Assembly: GCA_034231615.1 (NCBI GenBank)
Contig: CM067317.1
Location: 19,117,379-19,181,378 of the forward strand
DNA: 64,000 nucleotides
Origin: Meghimatium bilineatum
Taxonomy: Eukaryota; Mollusca; Gastropoda; Stylommatophora; Philomycidae
Direction: 5' to 3'
Of the stretch, positions 45,470 through 56,500 are shown piece after piece. Each line of letters opens with the position of its first letter. The stretch's first letter is position 1. The notes under the pieces are model-generated. The model was not told where the DNA came from, did not search any database, and was given only the letters and a program-made list of their open reading frames with translations. Position numbers and translations under genes: made by a program.

Positions 45470-45880
45470 GAGGCCTTCTTGTCTGCACGGGGGATGTATG
45501 ATCACTAGCATTGAAGGGTTGTCAGAAAGACAGGGTGTGACATATCCGAACGACTATCACCCCGGATCGGGTTAAGGATTCTGAGTCATAGCCTGAAAGC
45601 AGACTCGTCTCTCGGACCATACCCTTAAGGCGTCGTTGTGATGACACGTCAGCTGAATGGGTCCGTGGGTTGCAAGTATATACTAGAACCGCCCGATACT
45701 AGCGCCGGATTGTGGGAACGACCCCCGAGTATATGTCTCTTAACATATCACCAGATGAATGAACTATCATTGCTGATCATGACGTCATTACAAATAAGTT
45801 TCGACTAGTTTTTGCACAGTAAGCATGCCATGGTACGTTATCTGTGAGTCATAATGATGAGGCAAGCTGGTAAACTGGGT
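45470..45880. other. GC-richer unassigned sequence
   Basis: Base composition is noticeably less AT-rich than its surroundings (for example ACCCCGGATCGGGTTAAGG, ACCGCCCGATACTAGCGCC). It lies just upstream of the Polinton remnant and could be part of it, but I found no terminal inverted repeat. Confidence 0.35.
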
Positions 45881-45886
45881 CATACG

Positions 45887-45893
45887 TATAAAA
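45887..45893 (+). promoter_or_regulatory. TATA-box-like element
   Basis: TATAAAA preceded by CATACG, about 36 bp upstream of the ATG at 45923. A start of transcription 25-30 bp downstream would leave a very short leader. Inferred from sequence only. Confidence 0.35.
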
Positions 45894-45922
45894 CAGTAGT
45901 CATCAGCCATCAATAGGCAAAC

Positions 45923-46045
45923 ATGACTCGTGGGCAGGCTGGTCAGATAGCTATAGATTTAGTTATGGGTATGCCTTACTCTCAGTCTCTTGTGCGATAT
46001 GTTGCCGAGACACACAAATGTGTTCAATATGATAGAGATCTGTGA
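45923..46045 (+). pseudogene. Small truncated ORF at the edge of the Polinton remnant
   Basis: A 40-codon frame beginning MTRGQAGQIAIDLVMGMPYS, the first ATG after the TATA-like box, runs into the first unit of a 54-bp repeat and stops at 46043-46045. The first ~25 residues have a normal mix. The rest is repeat sequence, so the original gene was probably cut short by the repeat expansion. I cannot name a family. Its position 460 bp upstream of the Polinton ATPase, on the same strand, suggests but does not prove that it belongs to that element. Confidence 0.35.
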
Positions 46046-46164
46046 TGTCGATATGTTGCCGAGACACACAAATGTGTTCAATAGGATAGATATCTGTGAT
46101 GTCGATATGTTGCCGAGACACACAAATGTGTTCAATAGGATAGATATCTGTGATGTCGATATGT
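45996..46164 (+). repeat. 54-bp tandem repeat, about 3 copies
   Basis: Units start GATATGTTGCCGAGACACAC at 45996, 46050 and 46104, and hold ACACAAATGTGT (palindromic) and ATAGATATCTGTGATGTC. Confidence 0.95.
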
Positions 46165-46284
46165 ATCAGTGAATTGTTGTTGAGGTGGTGTTGGATTGGG
46201 TTAACTGGGGTCGTATAGTGTGTATCTATAAACATCTATATACCAGTTAAGGTAGCGTATCCTATTCAGGGTGTATCCATCAAC

Positions 46285-46504
46285 CCAACATTTTTTGGCT
46301 GTAGTAATTTTCTAGACAACATAAATACATTCAGTAGTTTGCCATTGTTTTCTGAACGATCCAGATTCACAATTGCCTGTGGCATAAAATCGAAATCGGT
46401 AACTTGGCGGAGTTTGAACTCGGTATCTGAGAGGGGATTGAACTCGGTACCTTGGCCGTCACAGACGCTTCCTTTACCATTCTGCTACAGAGCCGGACTG
46501 GTTA
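46285..46504 (-). repeat. SINE-1 (tRNA-derived), copy 2
   Basis: Read on the minus strand from 46504: GTCCGGCTCTGTAGCAGAAT (A-box region TAGCAGAATGG), then GTACCGAGTTCAATCCCC (B box). Next is a partly duplicated stretch, then the body GGCAATTGTGAATCTGGATC, GTTCAGAAAACAATGGC and CTAGAAAATTACTACAGCC, which matches 40800-40890. The copy carries an extra ~35-bp duplication of the B-box region (ACTCGGTAT/ACTCGGTAC on the plus strand). Confidence 0.85.
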
Positions 46505-46507
46505 GAA

Positions 46508-46998
46508 ATGTTTCTGAAACATATGGTAGAGTTGGTGGACCCGGCTCCCGGTGATATTATTTGGTGTTATGAGGAGTTACAGTCGGCTTCTGAGATCATG
46601 ATAGGAAATGAGTTTATCCAAGAGTTATCCGAAGATTACAAGTGCTTAAGAATTCAATGAGTGAGACGAACGAGCAAATGACTAAATTATTTACTAAAGG
46701 TATTCATCGTCGTAACCTCCGTGTAATTTACATTATGCAAAATCTTTTCGTTAAAAATAAAGAACACAGAACTATTAGTCTGAATTCGCACTACATCGTG
46801 CTCTTCATGAATCCGAGAGATGGATCACAGATTAAACATCTAGCTAAACAGATGTATCCCGGGCAGAATCTCCACGTGTATGATAGGTATAAAGACGCGA
46901 CATCGTCTCATCATGGTCGTTTGCTGATTGACCTCCGACATGCAACACCGGATCTTCTGAGGTTGCGAAGTCATATATTTCCTGGTGTGTTAAAATAG
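46508..46998 (+). pseudogene. Polinton/Maverick packaging ATPase, C-terminal part, frameshifted
   Basis: FtsK/HerA-type ATPase of Polintons, thought to pump DNA into virus-like particles. Two adjoining frames are seen. 46508-46660 starts FLKHMVELVDPAPGDIIWCY and ends in a stop. 46642-46998 contains MTKLFTKGIHRRNLRVIYIM, then QNLF, RTISLNSHYIVLFMNPRDGS, HLAKQMYPG and LLIDLRHATPD. The block order (WCYEE, then LFTKG.H.RN, then QNLF, then ISLN.HY.VLFKNPRD) is characteristic of this family. A frame change near 46640 separates them, where the Walker B/DD region should be, and the Walker A half is missing entirely. Non-functional. The following genes share strand and order. Confidence 0.85.
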
Positions 46999-47110
46999 AT
47001 AATAAACACGTCCTCCCCTGAACTCATACGCACCCTGTGTGAATGTTCTCTCAACATATTAAAAGGGAATGTTCAAATTACATCGAAACAGAAGAGCTTA
47101 TTGTGGCATC

Positions 47111-47803
47111 TTTACATGGACACTAAATAAACAATTAGAAGACAAAATTGATGCCTTTGAGATGGGTATATAGAAGAATACCCACAGAAGAATATATAGA
47201 AGAATATAGAAGGGAGCCGCGTTAGCGCAGTGGTTAGCGCACTGGCTTCGCATATGAGTGGTCCAAAATGTTTTCAGATCGCAACTGCTCCCGGGTCGAC
47301 CCAGCCTTAAATGGGTACCGGATTAATCCGGGATGTAAAGACTGCGAGTGAGAGGAGATGGCTACCGCCCTCATTTGCAGAGCCTGTGAAATGTCAGATC
47401 GCTAACATCTCACACCCCTACGGCATTAATAAATGCTATGGGTTACTTTACTTTTTTTATATAGAAGAATAGGGAGAACATCATGGAAAGAGAAGAAAAC
47501 AAATAAAGAGGTGCTAAAGACACTTAATATTAAGAAAGAACTACTAAGAGAAATAAAGATCAGGCAAATAAAATACTTTGGACACATTAAAGGACATGAC
47601 ACCCTATTGAAGACCTTACTTGAGGGTAAAGTCAAAGGGAAGCGAGCAAGAGGTAGGCAGAGATACAAGTGGGAGAGTAACATTACACGATGGACAGGTT
47701 ACAGTCTAGCAGAGTGCACCACCAAGACAAGAGACAGGAGATGTTGGAGATACGTTGCTGCCAACCTTCGTTGCGGAGACGGCACTTGATGATGATGATG
47801 ATG
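47111..47803 (+). mobile_element. LINE-A insertion, 5'-truncated, inside the Polinton gene
   Basis: Starts inside the C-terminal region (TTTACATGGACACTAAATAAAC, equal to the ETWT..NKQ segment of LINE-A), continues through the DAFEMG/YRR segment, and after the SINE resumes at about 47458 with RRIGRTSWKEKKTNKEVLKT, RQIKYFGHIKG, the basic block KGKRARGRQRYKWES and the end VAANLRCGDGT. It finishes with TTGATGATGATGATGATG. An 11-bp target duplication (ATTGTGGCATC) flanks it. Close identity to 14405-14973 indicates a late insertion. Confidence 0.92.
47213..47457 (+). repeat. tRNA-derived SINE inserted in the LINE
   Basis: The head GTTAGCGCAGTGGTTAGCGC (pol III A box), then a B-box-like CCCGGGTCGACCC about 60 bp on, is followed by a body with GTACCGGATTAATCCGGGAT and a T-rich end (TTTACTTTTTTTAT). 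It splits the LINE reading between TATATAGAAGAATA (left, locally duplicated) and TATATAGAAGAATAG (right), a likely ~14-bp target duplication. The head resembles tRNA-SINEs widespread in molluscs (from memory). Confidence 0.85.
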
Positions 47804-47952
47804 ATTGTGGCATCACAAGTACACCATCAGAGAGCTCGCGCTAAAGAAGTACACGGTAAAAAAAGGAAACATATTTTTCAACAAGGTGATTTCATAGGCG
47901 CATTATTGAAATCTGTCTTGAGCGTGTTGGATAGTATTCTCGGTGTGTAATT

Positions 47953-48186
47953 ATGGCCAAGAAAATGGTGCTGATTGATACAAAATTGCTAGATACGCTG
48001 ACTCAGAAATCAAGATATACCCCACCCGATACGATAACAAATAGCATGTGTGATTTGGATTATTAGATGATACAGGTTCTAGATCGTGACGACTTATCCA
48101 ATGAAGATAAAGCAAGACTCTACCGCCAGGCACTAAAACAGTATCTGGATATACTCAACCAATATAAAACATACCGTTGGATCTAG
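47953..48186 (+). pseudogene. Small Polinton-associated gene with an in-frame stop
   Basis: Begins with an ATG two bases after the previous stop: MAKKMVLIDTKLLDTLTQKS. After 37 codons a TAG (48064-48066) interrupts, then the same frame runs on for 39 more codons with VLDRDDLSNEDKARLYRQAL and KQYLDILNQYK before a stop at 48184. The uninterrupted composition on both sides shows that one point mutation made the stop. Similar short charged proteins follow the ATPase region in Polintons I recall, but I cannot name its role. Tight spacing to the upstream gene fits a compact virus-like layout. Confidence 0.6.
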
Positions 48187-48216
48187 TAGACGTCATAACG
48201 ACGCCACCCCAAATTT

Positions 48217-48351
48217 ATGGTTAGTAATATCACAATACAAATTACCCTTCCTAGATTCTTTGCAAAAAGGCTTGTAGAGCAAAACAATAACATTTTGCAT
48301 TGTAATAAATTTATACTTCAAACTTATTTAAAATTATATATGAATAAGTAG
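48217..48351 (+). CDS. Short open frame, function unknown
   Basis: A 44-codon frame, MVSNITIQITLPRFFAKRLV to the end YMNK, with normal composition. It lies 30 bp after the interrupted small gene on the same strand, so it may be another Polinton piece. Too short to assign. A chance frame is equally possible. Confidence 0.25.
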   Translation: MVSNITIQITLPRFFAKRLVEQNNNILHCNKFILQTYLKLYMNK

Positions 48352-48354
48352 GGG

Positions 48355-48480
48355 GTAAGGTGGGCTTGTTAATCGATGCATGTTTATTCCTTGAATGGTG
48401 GCATTCTTGTGCACCAGGATCACAACGTCATGCCAGGTAGAACTTCTTTAGATGAGATTTCTGCCGAAGACGGATGTGTC
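48355..48480 (+). repeat. Left arm of a ~125-bp inverted repeat
   Basis: GTAAGGTGGGCTTGTTAATC through GCCGAAGACGGATGTGTC. Its reverse complement is at 49088-49221. A 66-codon frame (48376-48576) begins in the arm: MHVYSLNGGILVHQDHNVMP, DEISAEDGCVICSYENFS. I do not recognise it. Confidence 0.9.
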
Positions 48481-48789
48481 ATATGTTCATATGAAAATTT
48501 CAGTGCAAAAAAAAAATTGAACGATAATACAATAACTGCACGTCGAATACGACTAGAGATTCAATTTAAACTTTAATTTGAGACAGAGATTTTGGTGATA
48601 TGCAAAAAAAAATATTTTTTAATTGACATGAAATCTACTTGTTGCATCACTTCTGTTGGTCCAACTTCTTATTTCACTGCATTTTAATGGTAACTGTGTG
48701 TTGACAACACACTGGGGTGACCAATGCGTAGATAATTGTGTCAACACAAGTTACGGATGGTCGTCCTAACAAAATGTTTCCTATTTAGG
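48481..48789. other. Unassigned AT-rich sequence
   Basis: No feature recognised apart from the end of the open frame mentioned for the left arm. Confidence 0.35.
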
Positions 48790-48950
48790 TTGACACAGAA
48801 TCCATGATGGATTTCAGGAAAACAAATAAACTGTAGCCATTCTTCTTTGATTTACAATAGGCTTATGATCGAGTGTGGAGAAGGATCTCTCGATAAAGAT
48901 GATTGAGGTGGGAATTAGTGGAAAGTTATATAACTGATAACTGATACAAT
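48790..48950 (+). pseudogene. LINE-I reverse-transcriptase palm fragment
   Basis: TCTTTGATTTACAATAGGCT reads FDLQ, stop, AYDRVWRR, the RT palm motif D(L)..AYDRV. A shifted frame continues IKMIEVGISGKLYN. Both are typical of Jockey/CR1-like elements. It carries a stop and a frameshift, and the rest of the element is absent. Confidence 0.7.
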
Positions 48951-48954
48951 CTCA

Positions 48955-49087
48955 TGTTCTTCTTCTTCACCGTTCATTCTCAAACTCCTGCTGGATCTCT
49001 CCTGTAGCATTACTACTAGATCTCCAGCAGGATGCAGTCCAGAGAATTGAAATGCGTTGTGTCGCCGTTTTATTTGCGCCAAGGGCC
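48955..49087 (+). repeat. Rep-A, partial copy with a local duplication
   Basis: Starts CTTCTTCTTCACCGTTCATT, has CTCCTGCTGGATCTC repeated as ATCTCCAGCAGGATGCAGTC (a short inversion), and reaches GCGCCAAGGGCCGACACATCC. It fuses there with the inverted-repeat arm, which also begins GACACATCCGTCTTC. Confidence 0.65.
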
Positions 49088-49221
49088 GACACATCCGTCT
49101 TCGGCGGAAATCTCATCTAAAGAAGTTCTACCTGGCATGACGTTGTAATCCTGTGATACTGGTGCACAGGAATGCCACCATTCAAGGAATAAACATGCAT
49201 CGATTAACAAGCCCACCTTAC
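49088..49221 (-). repeat. Right arm of the inverted repeat
   Basis: GACACATCCGTCTTCGGCGG ... CATCGATTAACAAGCCCACC: the reverse complement of 48355-48480 with about 5 small differences. Confidence 0.9.
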
Positions 49222-49739
49222 ACGTCAATGTCTTTGAAACATTCCTATATTAGTCCGGGTGTCCTCTCACTTACACGACTGAGTAGAACCCGTGCATGTG
49301 TCAGTATGCTCGTGGCACGTCAAGAGCTACCTGCTTATATTTAGAAGATTATTTTATCCTCCTCATCATCATCACCATGTTATAACTATTGAAAATGATT
49401 GATGTGCTGTAGCTCTTGAATTATTCCAGCAGTAAAATGTTAGTGAAGCGTGTTCCATGGATTCAACACGGAATCAAATATTAACACTGGAGATACGGTG
49501 CAAATTTTTTTCACAAATTGACGAACGAGTAAGGAGTATTGTGCCTGCGGCAACTTACCCCCAATTGTAGAAAATTAAAATCAAATAGAAATGTCCTGCC
49601 TAGATTGATTATGTCAGTTCGAAAGAAGGGTATGTTGCCTTCAAGCGGTAAACAGTGATACAACATATTGTGTATGTGAAAACAGTTAACTTTTAAATGC
49701 CAAGAGTTTTAAAAAAGAATAAACGCATAAAACATTAAA
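49222..49739. other. Unassigned sequence
   Basis: Contains CCTCCTCATCATCATCACC near 49360, possibly a lone LINE tail. No gene. Confidence 0.35.
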
Positions 49740-50030
49740 TCTTCATCACTACTGCCTTCGATCAGTTGATTGCTGGTCCAGCTGTCTATGGGCTCATGCC
49801 TTTTGACCCAGTGCCACTCTGTGATATATACATGTGTTTGTGAGCTGTTGTTTTGTTTCATATAATGTGTTCCATTTATCTGGTCTTCTCCAGACATGAT
49901 CCAGTACTGGACATTCAAAAAGGTAGAGTTCAACAGTTTCATGTGGATGAGTGCACAGCCGGCACCCCGGAGTGTGTTGTGGTTGTATTCTGTTCAGGCG
50001 ATAGTTAAGCTGTACATGTTGTGTTCAAAG
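49740..50030 (-). pseudogene. LINE-J C-terminal zinc motif and 3' region
   Basis: On the minus strand from about 50010 it reads LNRIQPQHTPGCRLCTHPHE, then TVELYLFECPVLDHVWRRPD: a C..C....H.....C type zinc motif found at the C-terminus of RNase-H-bearing non-LTR elements. The 3' segment continues to about 49745 and contains the sequence that is five-fold amplified at 34443-34664. The 190-codon frame seen on the plus strand here (49896-50468) is mainly antisense to this motif. Confidence 0.7.
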
Positions 50031-50572
50031 TCGGAAAATTATGCTCTGGTATTTCCTTCCCAAGAGGTTGATGTTGTCTTTAGGATGTGGGCTGAACATG
50101 TATTTATAGATTTCCCTCCCAGTGTTCATCATGGCCCATATGTTCATCCAATTCCCTCTATCATCAGTCAACGAAATACACTAAGCAAGAAACATGGGAA
50201 TAAGGATCACGTTTTCTGGATGTGTGTGCCAACATTTGTGCAAAGGCAATATAATATGGATACAAGTGAATCCCACACTTTTTTCTCAGTAAACCGCTTG
50301 CGAATTTTTACGTTTTCCATAGACCACCTAATATTGAATTTTCCTAAATATATTAACTATAAATATGTTTTTGACAGCGGACGCAATGCTGCTCACTTTG
50401 ATCAAATTTTGTGTAGAGTGGACAATTGTAAAAAAAGAGCACATTTACAGTTTGTATTTATACCTTAATTAAAAAACTACTTCTTGCTCGTGCACCTCCA
50501 ATTTTTATTCTTGTTAACGTGGACCCTACAAGTTTAAATCGACCCTTTGGAGTCCATATGGACCACTTTCGG
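50031..50572. other. Unassigned sequence
   Basis: The plus-strand frame that runs in from 49896 continues to 50468 but shows no domain. Confidence 0.35.
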
Positions 50573-53500
50573 AATCTACACGTTCTTCTACTAAAGATAA
50601 GTGTCTATGATCTACAAGCACCTCTACTGAAGATAAGAGTCTGACTATGATCTACACGCACCTCTATTGAAGATAAGAGTCTGACTATGATCTACACGCA
50701 CCTCTACTGAAGATAAGAGTCTGACTATGATCTACACGCACCTCTACTGAAGATAAGAGTCTGACTATGATCTACACGCACCTCTACTGAAGATAAGAGT
50801 CTGACTATGATCTACACGCACCTCTACTGAAGATAAGCGTCTGACTATGATCTACACGCACCTCTACTGAAGATAAGAGTCTGACTATGATCTACACGCA
50901 CCTCTACTGAATATAAGAGTCTGACTATGATCTACAAGCACCTCTACTGAAGATAAGAGTCTGACTATGATCTACACGCACCTCTACTGAAGATAAGAGT
51001 CTGACTATGATCTACACGCACCTCTACTGAAGATAAGAGTCTGACTATGATCTACACGCACCTCTACTGAAGATAAGAGTCTGACTATGATCTACACGTA
51101 CCTCTACTGAAGATAAGAGTCTGACTATGATCTACACGCACCTCTACTGAAGATAAGAGTCTGACTATGATCTACACGTACCTATACTGAAGATAAGAGT
51201 CTGACTATGATCTACACGCACCTCTACTGAAGATAAGAGTCTGACGATGATCTACACGCACCTCTACTGAAGATAAGAGTCTGACTATGATCTACACGCA
51301 CCTCTACTGAAGATAAGAGTCTGACTATGATCTACACGCACCTCTACTGAAAATAAGAGTCTGACTATGATCTACACGTACCTCTACTGAAGATAAGAGT
51401 CTGACTATGATCTACACGCACCTCTACTGAAGATAAGAGTCTGACTATGATCTACACGTACCTCTACTGAAGATAAGAGTCTGACTATGATCTACACGTA
51501 CCTCTACTGAAGATAAGAGTCTGACTATGATCTACACGCACCTCTACTGAAGATAAGAGTCTGACTATGATCTACACGTACCTCTACTGAAGATAAGAGT
51601 CTGACTATGATCTACACGCACCTCTACTGAGGATAAGAGTCTGACTATGATCTACACGTACCTATACTGAAGATAAGAGTCTGACTATGATCTACACGCA
51701 CCTCTACTGAAGATAAGAGTCTGACTATGATCTACACGCACCTCTACTGAAGATAAGAGTCTGACTATGATCTACACGCACCTCTACTGAAGATAAGAGT
51801 CTGACTATGATCTACACGCACCTCTACTGAAAATAAGAGTCTGACTATGATCTACACGCACCTCTACTGAAGATAAGAGTCTGACTATGATCTACACGTA
51901 CCTCTACTGAAGATAAGAGTCTGACTATGATCTACACGCACCTCTACTGAAGATAAGAGTCTGACTATGATCTACACGTACCTCTACTGAAGATAAGAGT
52001 CTGACTATGATCTACACGTACCTCTACTGGAGATAAGAGTCTGACTATGATCTACACGTACCTCTACTGGAGATAAGAGTCTGACTATGATCTACACGTA
52101 CCTCTACTGGAGATAAGAGTCTGACTATTATCTACACGTACCTCTACTGAAGATAAGAGTCTGACTATGATCTACACGCACCTCTACTGAAGATAAGAGT
52201 CTGACTATGATCTACAAGCACCTCTACTGAAGATAAGAGTCTGACTATGATCTACAAGCACCTCTACTGAAGATAAGAGTCTGACTATGATCTACACGTA
52301 CCTCTACTGAAGATAAGAGTCTGACTATGATCTACACGCACCTCCACTGAAGATAAGAGTCTGACTATGATCTACACGTACCTCTACTGAAGATAAGAGT
52401 CTGACTATGATCTACACGCACCTCTACTGAAGATAAGAGTCTGACTATGATCTACACGCACCTCTACTGAAGATAAGAGTCTGACTATGATCTACACGCA
52501 CCTCTACTGAAGATAAGAGTCTGACTATGATCTACAAGCACCTCTACTGAAAATAAGAGTCTGACTATGATCTACACGCACCTCTACTGAAGATAAGAGT
52601 CTGACTATGATCTACACGCACCTCTACTGAAGATAAGAGTCTGACTATAATCTACACGCACCTCTACTGAAGATAAGAGTCTGACTATGATCTACAAGCA
52701 CCTCTACTGAAGATAAGAGTCTGACTATGATCTACACGCACCTCTACTGAAGATAAGAGTCTGACTATGATCTACACGCACCTCTACTGAAGATAAGAGT
52801 CTGACTATGATCTACAAGCACCTCTACTGAAGATAAGAGTCTGACTATGATCTACACGTACCTCTACTGAAGATAAGAGTCTGACTATGATCTACACGCA
52901 CCTCTACTGAAGATAAGAGTCTGACTATGATCTACAAGCACCTCTACTGAAGATAAGAGTCTGACTATGATCTACAAGCACCTCTACTGAAGATAAGAGT
53001 CTGACTATGATCTACACGCACCTCTACTGAAGATAAGAGTCTGACTATGATCTACACGCACCTCTACTGAAGATAAGCGTCTGACTATGATCTACACGCA
53101 CCTCTACTGAAGATAAGAGTCTGACTATGATCTACACGCACCTCTACTGAATATAAGAGTCTGACTATGATCTACAAGCACCTCTACTGAAGATAAGAGT
53201 CTGACTATGATCTACACGCACCTCTACTGAAGATAAGAGTCTGACTATGATCTACACGCACCTCTACTGAAGATAAGAGTCTGACTATGATCTACACGCA
53301 CCTCTACTGAAGATAAGAGTCTGACTATGATCTACACGCACCTCTACTGAAGATAAGAGTCTGACTATGATCTACACGCACCTCTACTGAAGATAAGAGT
53401 CTGACTATGATCTACACGTACCTCTACTGAAGATAAGAGTCTGACTATGATCTACACGTACCTATACTGAAGATAAGAGTCTGACTATGATCTACACGCA

Positions 53501-56500
53501 CCTCTACTGAAGATAAGAGTCTGACGATGATCTACACGCACCTCTACTGAAGATAAGAGTCTGACTATGATCTACACGCACCTCTACTGAAGATAAGAGT
53601 CTGACTATGATCTACACGCACCTCTACTGAAAATAAGAGTCTGACTATGATCTACACGTACCTATACTGAAGATAAGAGTCTGACTATGATCTACACGCA
53701 CCTCTACTGAAGATAAGAGTCTGACGATGATCTACACGCACCTCTACTGAAGATAAGAGTCTGACTATGATCTACACGCACCTCTACTGAAGATAAGAGT
53801 CTGACTATGATCTACACGCACCTCTACTGAAAATAAGAGTCTGACTATGATCTACACGTACCTCTACTGAAGATAAGAGTCTGACTATGATCTACACGCA
53901 CCTCTACTGAAGATAAGAGTCTGACTATGATCTACACGTACCTCTACTGAAGATAAGAGTCTGACTATGATCTACACGTACCTCTACTGAAGATAAGAGT
54001 CTGACTATGATCTACACGCACCTCTACTGAAGATAAGAGTCTGACTATGATCTACACGTACCTCTACTGAAGATAAGAGTCTGACTATGATCTACACGCA
54101 CCTCTACTGAGGATAAGAGTCTGACTATGATCTACACGTACCTATACTGAAGATAAGAGTCTGACTATGATCTACACGCACCTCTACTGAAGATAAGAGT
54201 CTGACTATGATCTACACGCACCTCTACTGAAGATAAGAGTCTGACTATGATCTACACGCACCTCTACTGAAGATAAGAGTCTGACTATGATCTACACGCA
54301 CCTCTACTGAAAATAAGAGTCTGACTATGATCTACACGCACCTCTACTGAAGATAAGAGTCTGACTATGATCTACACGTACCTCTACTGAAGATAAGAGT
54401 CTGACTATGATCTACACGCACCTCTACTGAAGATAAGAGTCTGACTATGATCTACACGTACCTCTACTGAAGATAAGAGTCTGACTATGATCTACACGTA
54501 CCTCTACTGGAGATAAGAGTCTGACTATGATCTACACGTACCTCTACTGGAGATAAGAGTCTGACTATGATCTACACGTACCTCTACTGGAGATAAGAGT
54601 CTGACTATTATCTACACGTACCTCTACTGAAGATAAGAGTCTGACTATGATCTACACGCACCTCTACTGAAGATAAGAGTCTGACTATGATCTACAAGCA
54701 CCTCTACTGAAGATAAGAGTCTGACTATGATCTACAAGCACCTCTACTGAAGATAAGAGTCTGACTATGATCTACACGTACCTCTACTGAAGATAAGAGT
54801 CTGACTATGATCTACACGCACCTCTACTGAAGATAAGAGTCTGACTATGATCTACACGTACCTCTACTGAAGATAAGAGTCTGACTATGATCTACACGCA
54901 CCTCTACTGAAGATAAGAGTCTGACTATGATCTACACGCACCTCTACTGAAGATAAGAGTCTGACTATGATCTACACGCACCTCTACTGAAGATAAGAGT
55001 CTGACTATGATCTACAAGCACCTCTACTGAAAATAAGAGTCTAACTATGATCTACACGCACCTCTACTGAAGATAAGAGTCTGACTATGATCTACACGCA
55101 CCTCTACTGAAGATAAGAGTCTGACTATAATCTACACGCACCTCTACTGAAGATAAGAGTCTGACTATGATCTACAAGCACCTCTACTGAAGATAAGAGT
55201 CTGACTATGATCTACACGCACCTCTACTGAAGATAAGAGTCTGACTATGATCTACACGCACCTCTACTGAAGATAAGAGTCTGACTATGATCTACAAGCA
55301 CCTCTACTGAAGATAAGAGTCTGACTATGATCTACACGTACCTCTACTGAAGATAAGAGTCTGACTATGATCTACACGCACCTCTACTGAAGATAAGAGT
55401 CTGACTATGATCTACAAGCACCTCTACTGAAGATAAGAGTCTGACTATGATCTACAAGCACCTCTACTGAAGATAAGAGTCTGACTATGATCTACACGCA
55501 CCTCTACTGAAGATAAGAGTCTGACTATGATCTACACGCACCTCTACTGAAGATAAGCGTCTGACTATGATCTACACGCACCTCTACTGAAGATAAGAGT
55601 CTGACTATGATCTACACGCACCTCTACTGAATATAAGAGTCTGACTATGATCTACAAGCACCTCTACTGAAGATAAGAGTCTGACTATGATCTACACGCA
55701 CCTCTACTGAAGATAAGAGTCTGACTATGATCTACACGCACCTCTACTGAAGATAAGAGTCTGACTATGATCTACACGCACCTCTACTGAAGATAAGAGT
55801 CTGACTATGATCTACACGTACCTCTACTGAAGATAAGAGTCTGACTATGATCTACACGCACCTCTACTGAAGATAAGAGTCTGACTATGATCTACACGTA
55901 CCTATACTGAAGATAAGAGTCTGACTATGATCTACACGCACCTCTACTGAAGATAAGAGTCTGACGATGATCTACACGCACCTCTACTGAAGATAAGAGT
56001 CTGACTATGATCTACACGCACCTCTACTGAAGATAAGAGTCTGACTATGATCTACACGCACCTCTACTGAAAATAAGAGTCTGACTATGATCTACACGCA
56101 CCTCTACTGAAGATAAGAGTCTGACTATGATCTACACGTACCTCTACTGAAGATAAGAGTCTGACTATGATCTACACGTACCTATACTGAAGATAAGAGT
56201 CTGACTATGATCTACACGCACCTCTACTGAAGATAAGAGTCTGACGATGATCTACACGCACCTCTACTGAAGATAAGAGTCTGACTATGATCTACACGCA
56301 CCTCTACTGAAGATAAGAGTCTGACTATGATCTACACGCACCTCTACTGAAAATAAGAGTCTGACTATGATCTACACGTACCTCTACTGAAGATAAGAGT
56401 CTGACTATGATCTACACGCACCTCTACTGAAGATAAGAGTCTGACTATGATCTACACGTACCTCTACTGAAAATAAGAGTCTGACTATGATCTACACGTA

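Larger units (their letters stand above)
47006..47950 (+). pseudogene. Small conserved Polinton gene, split by a LINE insertion
   Basis: Directly after the ATPase, 47006-47110 encodes a piece with TLCECSLNILKGNVQITSKQ. The reading continues after the LINE, from 47804, with a basic stretch of K/R residues and a hydrophobic end GALLKSVLSVLDSILGV at 47901-47947. Small proteins of this type (basic middle, hydrophobic C-terminus) sit beside the ATPase in other Polintons; their role is not established. Two defects are visible: the LINE between 47111 and 47803, flanked by the duplicated ATTGTGGCATC (47100-47110 and 47804-47814), and a one-base loss in the A-run near 47858. The start codon is not clear. 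Confidence 0.7.

Noticed and set aside
45470-45880. Polinton terminal inverted repeat
   Set aside because: The composition shift is suggestive, but no matching inverted copy was found by eye on the other side, and no 5-6 bp duplication.
47213-47290. Functional tRNA gene
   Set aside because: A and B boxes are present, but the acceptor stem does not pair and the body continues as a SINE with a T-rich tail.
49896-50468. 190-codon plus-strand gene
   Set aside because: The first third is antisense to the LINE-J zinc motif, and the rest has no recognisable domain. I treat it as a chance frame.
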